Position numbers and translations under genes: made by a program
From: Pseudomonadota bacterium
GTDB taxonomy: Bacteria > Chloroflexota > UBA6077 > JAJPHF01
Assembly (NCBI GenBank): GCA_021325365.1
Contig: JAJPHF010000152.1
Coordinates: forward strand, 1 to 64,000
DNA: 64,000 nt
Reading direction: 5' to 3'
Part shown: positions 16,117 to 24,002 of the stretch, one piece after another
Position numbering within the stretch: the first letter of the stretch is position 1
Layout of the letters: every line of letters starts with the position of its first letter
Notes under the pieces: generated by a model
Told to the model about the DNA's origin: nothing
Databases searched by the model: none
Seen by the model: the letters and a program-made list of their open reading frames with translations, nothing else

Positions 16117-16190
16117 TTTCCGCCGATGCCGTACACTGGCCGGTGAGTGTCCGGCCGGGGCGCTCGACGGGGACGCGGCGGAGGGACAGG

Positions 16191-16943
16191 ATGCGAGTCA
16201 CAATCCTGGGCAGCGGCACGTCGTTCGGAGTGCCGTCGGTCGCGTGCGACTGTCCCGTGTGTACGTCACCCGACCCGCGCAACCGGCGCGACCGCGCCTC
16301 GATTTACGTCGAGGCAGACGGCGCCGCGCTGCTGGTCGACACGGCGACCGAGTTCCGCTGGCAGGCGCTGCGCGCCGGCATTCGCCGCGTCGATGCCGTG
16401 CTCTACACACACGCGCACGCTGACCACGTGGGCGGGCTGGACGACTTGCGCCGCTTCTGCGAGGCGGGGCCGCTGACCTGCTACGGCAACCTCGCCACGC
16501 GCGCCGCGCTCGTGCGCCGCTTCGACTACGCTTTCGATCCGCCGCCGTGGCCGGGCGCCAGCCCCGTGCTGGAGTTCGCGCCGGTGTTCGGCCCGTTCCG
16601 CGCCGCGGGGGTCGACGTCGTGCCGGTGCCGCTGCGCCACGGCGCGATGGAGGTGCTGGGCTTCCGGATCGGCAACGTGGCCTACGCGACCGATTGCAAC
16701 GGCGTGCCCCCCGAGTCGCGGGCGCTCCTGCGCGACCTCGACCTGCTGATCCTCGACGCGCTGCGCTTTACGCCCCACCCCACCCACTTCACGCTGCCGG
16801 AGTCGCTGGCGGTCGTCGCGGACCTGCGGCCACGACGCACCCTGCTGACGCACATCTCGCACGAGATCGACCACGCTACCGTCGCGGCGTCGCTGCCGGC
16901 GGGCGTCGCGCTCGCCTACGACGGGCTAGTGGTGGAGGCCTGA
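16191..16943 (+). CDS. MBL fold metallo-hydrolase (PhnP-like)
   Basis: A 250-residue metallo-beta-lactamase-fold phosphodiesterase. It opens VTILGSGTSFGVPSVACDCPVC, the PhnP-type cysteine cluster that can bind an extra zinc, and carries the metal motif HAHADH (74-79), a further His in PLRHGAM, Asp in YATDCNG and a late THISHEID. PhnP-like enzymes cleave cyclic phosphodiesters, but no phosphonate genes are nearby, so substrate is open. ATG 16191 is preceded by GGAGGG. Confidence 0.9.
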   Translation: MRVTILGSGTSFGVPSVACDCPVCTSPDPRNRRDRASIYVEADGAALLVDTATEFRWQALRAGIRRVDAVLYTHAHADHVGGLDDLRRFCEAGPLTCYGNLATRAALVRRFDYAFDPPPWPGASPVLEFAPVFGPFRAAGVDVVPVPLRHGAMEVLGFRIGNVAYATDCNGVPPESRALLRDLDLLILDALRFTPHPTHFTLPESLAVVADLRPRRTLLTHISHEIDHATVAASLPAGVALAYDGLVVEA

Positions 16944-16950
16944 GCCGCGC

Positions 16951-17406
16951 TCAGGCCAGGACGAGCGCGGGCCAGGGGAGCAGCAGGAGGGCGAGGGCGG
17001 TGGCCGCGAGCAGAGCGGAGCGCTGGCGGATGTGGAGCACGCGGCGCACGACCCACCAGCTCGCGGCCCCGAGGGGCACGAGCGCCAGCGGCGCCCACGG
17101 CAACCGCTGCTGCACCACGTAGAGCTGGGCAAGCTGGTCGCCCACGCCTGCCGCCTCGCCCTGCTGGCGCAGCCGCTCCACGTCGGCCAGGCTCACCGCC
17201 GGCGCCGTCACGTAGATGAAGGCCAGCCCCACGACCGCGGCGGCGAGCGTGAGCCAGAGCGCCGCGAGCGCCGTCTCGCGCACGTCGAAGCGCATGATGA
17301 GGCGCACGGTCAGCTGTACGGCCGTCAGGCTGGCGAACGTCCACAGGTAGGCCAGCAGCAGGCCCGCGGGCGAGAGGAAGAAGCCGACCGCGTCCGCCGG
17401 GATCAT
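16951..17406 (-). CDS. Four-helix membrane protein of unknown function
   Basis: A 151-residue protein with four predicted transmembrane segments (about 5-28, 42-68, 100-118 and 128-150) and a soluble loop between helices two and three (VSLADVERLRQQGEAAGVGDQL). No family is recognised. Its ATG overlaps the stop of the diguanylate cyclase gene (ATGA), so the two are translationally coupled and may work together at the membrane. Confidence 0.7.
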   Translation of the reverse strand: MIPADAVGFFLSPAGLLLAYLWTFASLTAVQLTVRLIMRFDVRETALAALWLTLAAAVVGLAFIYVTAPAVSLADVERLRQQGEAAGVGDQLAQLYVVQQRLPWAPLALVPLGAASWWVVRRVLHIRQRSALLAATALALLLLPWPALVLA

Positions 17407-18602
17407 ACGTCGTCGGCACCCGTCGCGCCGCCCGGCGGCCCCTCGTCGGCGACGGCGACGCAGTTGCGGCCCGCCGCCTTGGCGCGGTACAGCGCCTGGT
17501 CGGCCGCTCGCAGGAGCGCGGTGGCGCTGGCGGACGCGCCCAGCGCGGCGGCGCCGCCGACGCTCACCGTGATGTGCCCGCCGTGCAGGCCGGCCGGCCG
17601 GCGCTGGGCCACCGCGGCGCGCAGCTTCTCAGCCACGCCACGGAGCGCGGACGGATCGCAGCCGGGCAGCAGCGCCACGAACTCGTCGCCGCCGAAGCGC
17701 GCCAGCGCGTCGATCTTGCGGAGCGTGCGGCGTAGTGTGCGGCTCACCGCACCCAGCGCCTTGTCGCCCTGCAGGTGCCCGAACGTGTCGTTCACCGCCT
17801 TGAACTCATCCACGTCGATCACGAGCACACCCACCGGGTAGCCGAGGCGGCGGGCCTTGTCCAGCTCGCGGTCGAGCAGCAGTTCGAGCGAGCGCCGGTT
17901 GTACAGGCCGGTGAGCGGATCGGTCAGCGCCAGCCGCTGGCTCTGCTCGTACAGCGCGGCGTTGGCGAGCGCCGCGGCGCTGGCGGCGGCGCACAGCTCG
18001 GCGAGCTGCGTGGCCTCCTCGTCGAACGCGGGCCCCCCTTGTCGCTCGAGGCAGAGGCCGCCGAGGGCCCGTCCCTGGGCGCGCAGCGGCACGACGAGCG
18101 TGGCGACGCGCACCCCGCTGGCCGCATCCAGCCTGGCGTCCGCCCGCGCCTGGCCCGTGCTCATGGCGTCGCGGACCAGCTGTTCCGCGGCGGGCGACGG
18201 CCGAGAAGCTGGGCGGCCGTCGGCGGCCCAGCTTAGACGCGCCTGCACCTCGAACGCGTCGGCGTCCTGCAGGAAGATGTGGACGGCGTTGGCGGTGACC
18301 AGGCGCTGCAGCGCGTCCACCGTCGCCTGCATGACCGCCTCGGCGTCGAGGAGCGCCCCGATCTGTAGGTTCACCTCGTGCAGCACGCGCATCTGGGTGA
18401 GGCGGCGGCGAAACTCCAGGTACGTGTGATTGAGGTCGGCGGCGTAGTTGGCCAGCTGCTGCCGGACCTGCTCGAGCGCCCGCACCTGCTCGGCGAGCGC
18501 GGCCCGCTGCGCCTCGGCCGCCTCGTACCGGGCACGCCAATCGACCTCGGCCGGGGGCGACGAGGGCGACAGTTCGGCCCGGGCCTTAGTCTGCTTGCTC
18601 AT
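17403..18602 (-). CDS. GAF-GGDEF diguanylate cyclase
   Basis: A 399-residue cytosolic signalling enzyme making cyclic di-GMP from two GTP. A coiled coil spans about 22-70, a GAF sensor domain about 75-215, and the GGDEF domain about 225-385. The active motif GGDEF (304-308) is intact and an inhibitory I-site RKID (295-298) stands five residues before it, so it should be catalytically active and product-inhibited. ATG 18602 has GAGGCG upstream. It is coupled to a small membrane protein gene. Confidence 0.93.
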   Translation of the reverse strand: MSKQTKARAELSPSSPPAEVDWRARYEAAEAQRAALAEQVRALEQVRQQLANYAADLNHTYLEFRRRLTQMRVLHEVNLQIGALLDAEAVMQATVDALQRLVTANAVHIFLQDADAFEVQARLSWAADGRPASRPSPAAEQLVRDAMSTGQARADARLDAASGVRVATLVVPLRAQGRALGGLCLERQGGPAFDEEATQLAELCAAASAAALANAALYEQSQRLALTDPLTGLYNRRSLELLLDRELDKARRLGYPVGVLVIDVDEFKAVNDTFGHLQGDKALGAVSRTLRRTLRKIDALARFGGDEFVALLPGCDPSALRGVAEKLRAAVAQRRPAGLHGGHITVSVGGAAALGASASATALLRAADQALYRAKAAGRNCVAVADEGPPGGATGADDV

Positions 18603-18803
18603 GCACGCCTCAGGCGGGGGGCTCCGCAGAATTCTAGGTGCTGCCTACCAGACTAGCAAATCTGGGCGCGCGGCTAGCCTCCGCTCCAGTGTACGCGACG
18701 GCGCCGGTCCTGGCGGGCGCGACTGGCCGGGCGTTCGCCGCCGGCACTAAGATGGAGCCACGTTCCTGGGACGCCGGGCCGAGCTACCGCGGGGAGGAGA
18801 TAC

Positions 18804-19892
18804 ATGGCGCGGATCATCGACGCCGACACGCACATCGCCGAGTCGCAGAGCATGTGGAAGCACTTCGAGCCGCGGCTGTACCCGCGCCGCCCGGCGCTGG
18901 TCTACGGGCCGAACGACACGCTGTACGGCAAGAAGAACGTGTTCTGGCTGATCGACGGCAACATCTTCCCGAAGCCGGCCGGCAAGGGCGGCTTCAGCCT
19001 GATCACGCCGTCGGAGTCGGAGTTCCAGTCCGGGCGGTCCGACATCGAGATCGGCTGCCGCGAGCTGACCAACGTGCCGGCGCGCCTGCGCGACATGGAC
19101 CGCCTGCTCTGCGATGTCCAGGTCGTCTACCCGACGCTGTTCCTGGTGTACCTGACCGACGACGCCGATCTCGACCTGGCGCTGTGCCGCGCTTACAACC
19201 GCTTCCTGGGCGAGGCCTGGGCGCAGTCCGACAACCGCATCCGCTGGGTCGTCATCCCGCCGCTCCACTCGATGGACGAGGCGACGCGCGAGCTGCGCTG
19301 GGGCAAGGAGCACGGCGCCGTCGGCGTGTTCCTGCGCGGCATCGAGCGCGACCGCACGCTTGACCACCGCTACTTCTACCCGCTCTACGAGGAGGCCAGC
19401 GCGCTCAACCTGCCGATCTGCATCCACACCGGCGCCGGCTGTCCGGCCTGGACGGCGATCTTTGACCTCGACCGCAACAGCAGCTTCCCGCACATCCGCA
19501 TGCTACCGCTGATCGCCTTCCGCGACCTGCTCCACAACAAGGTGCCGGCGCAGTTCCCGAACCTGCGCTTCGCCTTCATCGAGGCCGGCGCGTCGTGGGT
19601 GCCCTACGTGCTGCACGCGCTCAAGCGCCTGTTCCGCACCGATGCGTTGGAGTGGGGGCCGCGCCTGTTCGCGGAGAACCGCCTCTACGTCGCCTGCGAG
19701 GCCGACGAGGACGTGAACTACCTGGCCCAGTACATCGGCGAGGACCACCTGGTCATCGGCTCCGACTACGGTCACAATGACCCATCGGAGGAGCGCGAGC
19801 TGGTGACCACGCTGCGCGCCCGCGAGGACGTACCGGGCCGATTGATCGACAAGATCCTCTGCGAGAACCCGGCTCGGCTCTACGGGCTGTAG
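18804..19892 (+). CDS. Amidohydrolase family protein (COG2159 type)
   Basis: A 362-residue TIM-barrel metal hydrolase or decarboxylase. Metal ligands appear as DADTHIAES near the N-terminus, IHTG in the middle and GSDYGHND (Asp) toward the end. The family includes aminocarboxymuconate-semialdehyde decarboxylase-like enzymes; the substrate is unknown. GGGGAGGAG precedes ATG 18804. A second member of the same family is at 55880-56953 and the two share the overall motif order. Confidence 0.88.
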   Translation: MARIIDADTHIAESQSMWKHFEPRLYPRRPALVYGPNDTLYGKKNVFWLIDGNIFPKPAGKGGFSLITPSESEFQSGRSDIEIGCRELTNVPARLRDMDRLLCDVQVVYPTLFLVYLTDDADLDLALCRAYNRFLGEAWAQSDNRIRWVVIPPLHSMDEATRELRWGKEHGAVGVFLRGIERDRTLDHRYFYPLYEEASALNLPICIHTGAGCPAWTAIFDLDRNSSFPHIRMLPLIAFRDLLHNKVPAQFPNLRFAFIEAGASWVPYVLHALKRLFRTDALEWGPRLFAENRLYVACEADEDVNYLAQYIGEDHLVIGSDYGHNDPSEERELVTTLRAREDVPGRLIDKILCENPARLYGL

Positions 19893-20020
19893 GAGGCTGT
19901 CCACATTCCAGAGCCGCCGGCAGACGGCCGCCCAGCGCGCCTGGCCCAGCGTATGCGCGCCCAGGGGGACGTAGTGACGTCGCGTGGCCGAGCGCGTGCG
20001 GGCTCAGAGTGACAGACTGA

Positions 20021-20130
20021 CGTAGGGGCGGGTTTCACGCCCGCCCGCGGCCTGTGGCGCGGAATACGGCAAGCGCCACTGGCCGCAGCCCCGGCGCCGG
20101 CCGACTGCTCGCCGGCGCGCAGACCACTAT
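20021..20130. repeat. Intergenic repeat B, single copy
   Basis: CGTAGGGGCGGGTTTCACGC is followed by CCGCCCGCGGCCTGTGGCGC and GGAATACGGCAAGCGCCACT. The same text recurs in tandem at 51111-51597. The 322-base gap 19893-20214 otherwise shows nothing I can support. Confidence 0.8.
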
Positions 20131-20214
20131 AGCGCTTCGGGCCTGGCACGTCCGTGGCCGTTCGCGGGGCGCGACGATCGCTGTTGAGTCGGTAGAACGG
20201 GCGAGGGAGCACGT

Positions 20215-21993
20215 GTGAGCACGCCAGCGAGCGCAGCCGCCGAGCGTTCGCCTGACAATGCCGTCGCGGTCGAGCCGTGGGGGCCGGGGCCGCTGGCGCG
20301 GGCGCGGCGCGAGGGGCGGCTGGTCGCGCTGCTCGTGGACGCGGCGTGGAGCCCCGGACGGTCGGCGGCGGGCGACGTGGAGCGCGCGCGGGCGGCCGTG
20401 CCGCCCGACCGTGGCGCTGCCGCCTACCTGCTGGTCGACGAGGCGGCGGAGCCGGCGGTCGCCCTGCGCGGCCGCTGGATCGCGCGCCTGTTCGACGTAG
20501 ACGAGCGGCTGCCCTACGCCGTCGTCTGCGTCGCGCGACCGCGGTCGGCGGCGCTGCTGCCGCTGTACGCGCTGCCCAGCCAGCCGACCGCGGCGCAGCT
20601 GGCGGCGCGCGACCGGGCGCTGGCGGCGTGGGCGGCGGATCGCGGTGCGCTGGCGCTACAGGCGCTGCGCCACCGCCGCGTGCTGGCGGCGTCGGCGCGG
20701 CGCGGCTGGCGCGGCCGGCCGACGCTCGCGGCCATACTTGCCGACGGTATCGCGGCAACGCAGGCCGACGTCGAGCCGACCGCGGGCGGCTGGCGCTCGG
20801 CGCCCGGGCGGCCGCGCCCCACGGCGCTGCGGCTGCTGCTCGTCGCCGCGGCGCGCGGCGACGCCCAGGCGGGCGAGCTAGCGCGCCGGGCGCTCGCCCG
20901 CCTGGCGGCGAGTGGCATGTGCGACCCGCTCGACGGCGGCTTCTTCCACGCCGCCCACGATGCCAGCTGGCGCATCCCCGACTTCGCCCGCACGGCGGCG
21001 GACAACGCCGCGCTGCTGGCCCTCTATAGCGCGGCGGCCGTGCAGCTCGACGAGCCGTGGTTTGCCGAGGTGGCGCGCGGTATCGCCACCTACCTGCTCG
21101 GCACCCTGCGCGACCCGGCCACGCGCGGCTTCTTCGCCAGCCAGGCGGCCGACGAGCGCTACTATACCTGGACGACGCGCCAGGTGACGGCCGCCCTGCC
21201 GTTCGACCGCGTGCAGGCGGCCTGCTTGCACTTCGACGTGCAGCCGCGCGGCGGCCCGCTCCGGGATCAGAGCCTGAACGTGCTCTATCCCGCGATGGAT
21301 GCCACGACTCTGGCTCCATACATCGGCTGCGCGCCCGCCGAGGCGGCAGAACGGATCATCGCGGTGCGCGAGGCGCTGCGTGCCGCGCGGGCCGAGCGCG
21401 CGGCGCCGCCGCTCGACCGCACGCGCTACGTCGACGTGAACGCGCAAGTCGTGTCCGCGCTGCTGGCCGGCGCGGCGGCGCTCGCCGAGCCAGCCTGGCG
21501 CACGGCCGCGCTGGCGACGCTCGCGGCCCTCGAGGCCGAGTGCTTCAGCGCCGCGCCCGTGGCGGTGCCGCACCGGCTCGGCGGCGACGCGGGGACTGGC
21601 GAGCCCTACCTGGGCGATTACGCCGCGCTGGGCCGCGCCCTGCTCGACGCCCACGCGACCACGGGCGAGCCCCGCTATCTGCAGCGCGCCCGCGCGGTGG
21701 CCGACGCGCTCTTGGCGCGCTTCCGCGATCCCCGCGCCGGCGCGCTGCTCGACGTGCCGAGAACCAGCCTCGTAAGCCGCGCCTTCTGGCCCGAGCAGCC
21801 GTTCGAGGACGGCGCCGGTCCCGCGCCCGCCGCGCTGGCGGCCAGCCTGTTGCTGGACCTCGGGCAACGACCGGGCGGCGCCGCGTACCGCGAGGCGGCG
21901 CTGGCAGCGCTGGGGACGGGCGCCGCCGCCGCCGGCGACGACCCCGTGGCCGCCGCCGGCTACTACCTGACGCTCGCCGCGCTGGCCGATTGA
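20215..21993 (+). CDS. YyaL/DUF255-like protein with degenerate thioredoxin domain
   Basis: A 592-residue protein with the YyaL arrangement: an N-terminal thioredoxin-like domain and a C-terminal alpha/alpha barrel. The conserved DGGFFHAAHDASWRIPDFARTAADNAALL segment and the PYLGDYAALGRALL region identify it. The family normally has HWCHVM near the N-terminus, but here the matching stretch is AAWSPGRSAAGD without cysteine, so redox activity is unlikely. The family's function is unknown, perhaps binding sugars or nucleoside-like ligands. Start GTG 20215 has GGGAG upstream. Confidence 0.8.
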   Translation: MSTPASAAAERSPDNAVAVEPWGPGPLARARREGRLVALLVDAAWSPGRSAAGDVERARAAVPPDRGAAAYLLVDEAAEPAVALRGRWIARLFDVDERLPYAVVCVARPRSAALLPLYALPSQPTAAQLAARDRALAAWAADRGALALQALRHRRVLAASARRGWRGRPTLAAILADGIAATQADVEPTAGGWRSAPGRPRPTALRLLLVAAARGDAQAGELARRALARLAASGMCDPLDGGFFHAAHDASWRIPDFARTAADNAALLALYSAAAVQLDEPWFAEVARGIATYLLGTLRDPATRGFFASQAADERYYTWTTRQVTAALPFDRVQAACLHFDVQPRGGPLRDQSLNVLYPAMDATTLAPYIGCAPAEAAERIIAVREALRAARAERAAPPLDRTRYVDVNAQVVSALLAGAAALAEPAWRTAALATLAALEAECFSAAPVAVPHRLGGDAGTGEPYLGDYAALGRALLDAHATTGEPRYLQRARAVADALLARFRDPRAGALLDVPRTSLVSRAFWPEQPFEDGAGPAPAALAASLLLDLGQRPGGAAYREAALAALGTGAAAAGDDPVAAAGYYLTLAALAD

Positions 21994-22054
21994 CGCCGCC
22001 CGCCCGCGCGGCTAAGCTACAGCGGCTTTCGCGAACATTGAGCCAATAGGGTAG

Positions 22055-22075
22055 GGCAGGGGCTCGTCCCCTGCC
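22055..22075. repeat. Short palindromic hairpin
   Basis: GGCAGGGG and CCCCTGCC form an 8-base-pair stem with a 5-base loop, in the 196-base gap after the YyaL-like gene. It may act as a terminator; a T-run is absent. Confidence 0.45.
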
Positions 22076-22189
22076 GCCCGGCCGGCGTCGCCCAGGTCAA
22101 TCATTCTCGAAACCGCTCTAAGCCACCGAGTTGGGTGATACAGCTGGCGTTGCCAGCCATACCAACCCGGGGCCGGCGAGGAGGTGCCC

Positions 22190-23431
22190 ATGCGAACCGT
22201 GGTGCGGGGTCGCGCGAGCTGGCGTGGGGTGCTCCTGGCGCTCTTGGTGGCGATGGCGCTCGGCGCCGGCTGTGCGCCCGCGTCTGGCAGCCCTCCCGCG
22301 CCCGCCAAGCCGAGCGGGGCGGCGACCGCGCCGCCGGCCGCGAGCGGTGGCGGTGCGGCCGTGGCGGCGCCGGCCAGCGGGACCGCGGCCTCCGGCCCCG
22401 ATAGCAGTGCGGCCACTGGGAGCGCTGTGGCCGCCGCCCCGGCGGCGAGCGCGGCGCCTGGCCAGGCCGCGATGCCGTCCCCGCTTAGCCCGCCGCAGAC
22501 AATCACCTACGGCACCAGTGCCAGCGTCAACTCGGCCGGCGTCTACATCGGCATCGAGCGCGGCTACTTCCGCGAGCTGGGCCTCGACGTCGAGATCGTA
22601 CCGTTCAACGGCGCCGCCGATATGTTCCAGCCGCTCGCCGCCAGCCAGCTTGACATGGGCTCGGCCGACACCGGCGCCGGCATCTTCAACGCGCTGGCGC
22701 GGGGCTTGCCGCTGCGCTTCGTCGCCGACAGCAACCACGTCGAGTCGGGCCACAGCCCGACCGCCTGGATGATCCGCAAGGACGTCATGGACACTGGCGC
22801 CTTCCACGACCTGCCGGATTTCCGCGGCAAGCGGCTCAGCGGCAGCGCGCGCGGCTCGTCGATCGACTCGTACGTCCAGCGGACCCTCGCGCTGGCCGGC
22901 CTCACGCCCGCCGACGTCGACCTCCAGTACGTCAGCTTCCCCGACGTGATGCCCGCCTTCGCCAACCAGGCGCTCGACGCCGCCATCCTCATCGAGCCCT
23001 TCGCCACGGCGGCGGTGGAGCAGGGGCTAGCGGTGCGCTGGAAGACGACGGCCGACCTCTTTGGTCCCTCGCACGCCACGTTCATCGTCTTCGCGCCCAG
23101 CTTCGCCACCCAGCGGCAGGAGGCCGGGCGCCGCTTCCTGATCGCCTACCTGCGCGGCGTGCGCGACTATCGCGACGCCTTCGATGAGGGCAAGGACCAG
23201 GATGCGGTCATCGCGATCCTGACCAAGTACACGAACATCAAGGACCCAGCGGTCTTCAAGAAGATCGTCGTGCCGGCGATCGATCCCAACGGCGAGATGA
23301 TCGTGCAGACGGTCAAAGAGCAGCAGCAGTGGTACGTGGACCACGGCTTCGTCCCCACGCCGGTGGACGTGGACGAGTACTTCGATCCGTCGTACGCGGA
23401 GTACGCGGTCTCCGTCATCGGCCGGCGCTGA
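22190..23431 (+). CDS. NMT1/SsuA-like ABC transporter substrate-binding lipoprotein
   Basis: A 413-residue lipoprotein with lipobox LGAGC (Cys about 25), then about 75 residues of Ala/Ser/Pro/Gly linker and the binding fold: ITYGTSASVNSAGVYIGIERGYFRELGLDVEIVPFNG, ADMFQPLAASQLDMGSADTG and DLPDFRGKRLSGSARGSSIDSY. Ligands of this family are small sulfonates, nitrate, or thiamine precursors. ATG 22190 lies five bases after GAGGAGG. No permease or ATPase is adjacent; the tRNA gene follows on the other strand. Confidence 0.88.
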   Translation: MRTVVRGRASWRGVLLALLVAMALGAGCAPASGSPPAPAKPSGAATAPPAASGGGAAVAAPASGTAASGPDSSAATGSAVAAAPAASAAPGQAAMPSPLSPPQTITYGTSASVNSAGVYIGIERGYFRELGLDVEIVPFNGAADMFQPLAASQLDMGSADTGAGIFNALARGLPLRFVADSNHVESGHSPTAWMIRKDVMDTGAFHDLPDFRGKRLSGSARGSSIDSYVQRTLALAGLTPADVDLQYVSFPDVMPAFANQALDAAILIEPFATAAVEQGLAVRWKTTADLFGPSHATFIVFAPSFATQRQEAGRRFLIAYLRGVRDYRDAFDEGKDQDAVIAILTKYTNIKDPAVFKKIVVPAIDPNGEMIVQTVKEQQQWYVDHGFVPTPVDVDEYFDPSYAEYAVSVIGRR

Positions 23432-23452
23432 GGGCCGCCGGCGGGGGTGGGG

Positions 23453-23524
23453 TGGGCCAGGCAGGGATCGAACCTGCGACCTCGCGGTTATGAGCCGCCT
23501 GCTCTGCCGCTGAGCTACTGGCCC
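23453..23524 (-). tRNA. tRNA-Met (anticodon CAT)
   Basis: The minus strand folds as a cloverleaf: acceptor GGGCCAG with CTGGCCC, D-arm GCTC/GAGC, anticodon loop CTCATAA giving CAT, and T-arm GCAGG-TTCGATC-CCTGC. The 3' CCA is not fully encoded. It lacks the initiator-specific features, so it is elongator tRNA-Met or, if its C34 is lysidine-modified, tRNA-Ile2. TAGAAT about ten bases upstream is a likely -10. Confidence 0.93.
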
Positions 23525-23705
23525 CGGCACGTGCAGAATTCTACTGCCGCCCTTGCCGGGCCCACAAGGCGCGCGCCCCCGCCGCCTTCACCGGCTCTTT
23601 ACCGCGCGTTCCCCGGCGTTGTCGCGGTTCCTGAGGTACATTGAGGCGTTGAGGAGGGCCTGCCTCGACCGGACAGTCGCGGGCGTTCCGAAGGGACAGG
23701 CGAAG

Positions 23706-23975
23706 ATGGGCGCAACCACACGCTTCTACATGGTACTGGGCGAGCTACCCCCGCGGTGTCGGGACCTCTTGCGGCACCTGGCGGAGCAGCCGGAACCGTT
23801 CGCGTTGACCGAGCGCACGCTCCCGCCGGGGGGCCTGGGCGCCTGGGCCGGCGCCTTCCAGATGCTGTGCAACGCCGACGTGCTGGAGCGCGTCGGCTGG
23901 GGCCAGATGCCCCGCTTCCAGCTCAAGCCTAGCGCCAGGCGCGCGATCGCCTGGCACGCCCCGGTGGGCAAGTAG
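23706..23975 (+). CDS. Hypothetical protein, possibly winged-helix
   Basis: An 89-residue protein with ELPPRCRDLLRHLAEQPEPFALTERTLPPGG and a second helical part ending RFQLKPSARRAIAWH. The pattern of a helix, a short turn and a basic C-terminal strand resembles a winged-helix unit, but I recognise no family. AAGGGACAGG stands upstream of ATG 23706. It is a lone gene convergent with ThyX. Confidence 0.5.
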   Translation: MGATTRFYMVLGELPPRCRDLLRHLAEQPEPFALTERTLPPGGLGAWAGAFQMLCNADVLERVGWGQMPRFQLKPSARRAIAWHAPVGK

Positions 23976-24002
23976 CAAAGCGCGGTTGATCCCCAGCCCC
24001 CG

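Noticed and set aside
23453..23524. Initiator tRNA-fMet
   Set aside because: The first pair of the acceptor stem is G-C matched and the anticodon stem lacks three consecutive G-C pairs typical of initiators, so elongator Met or Ile2 is preferred.
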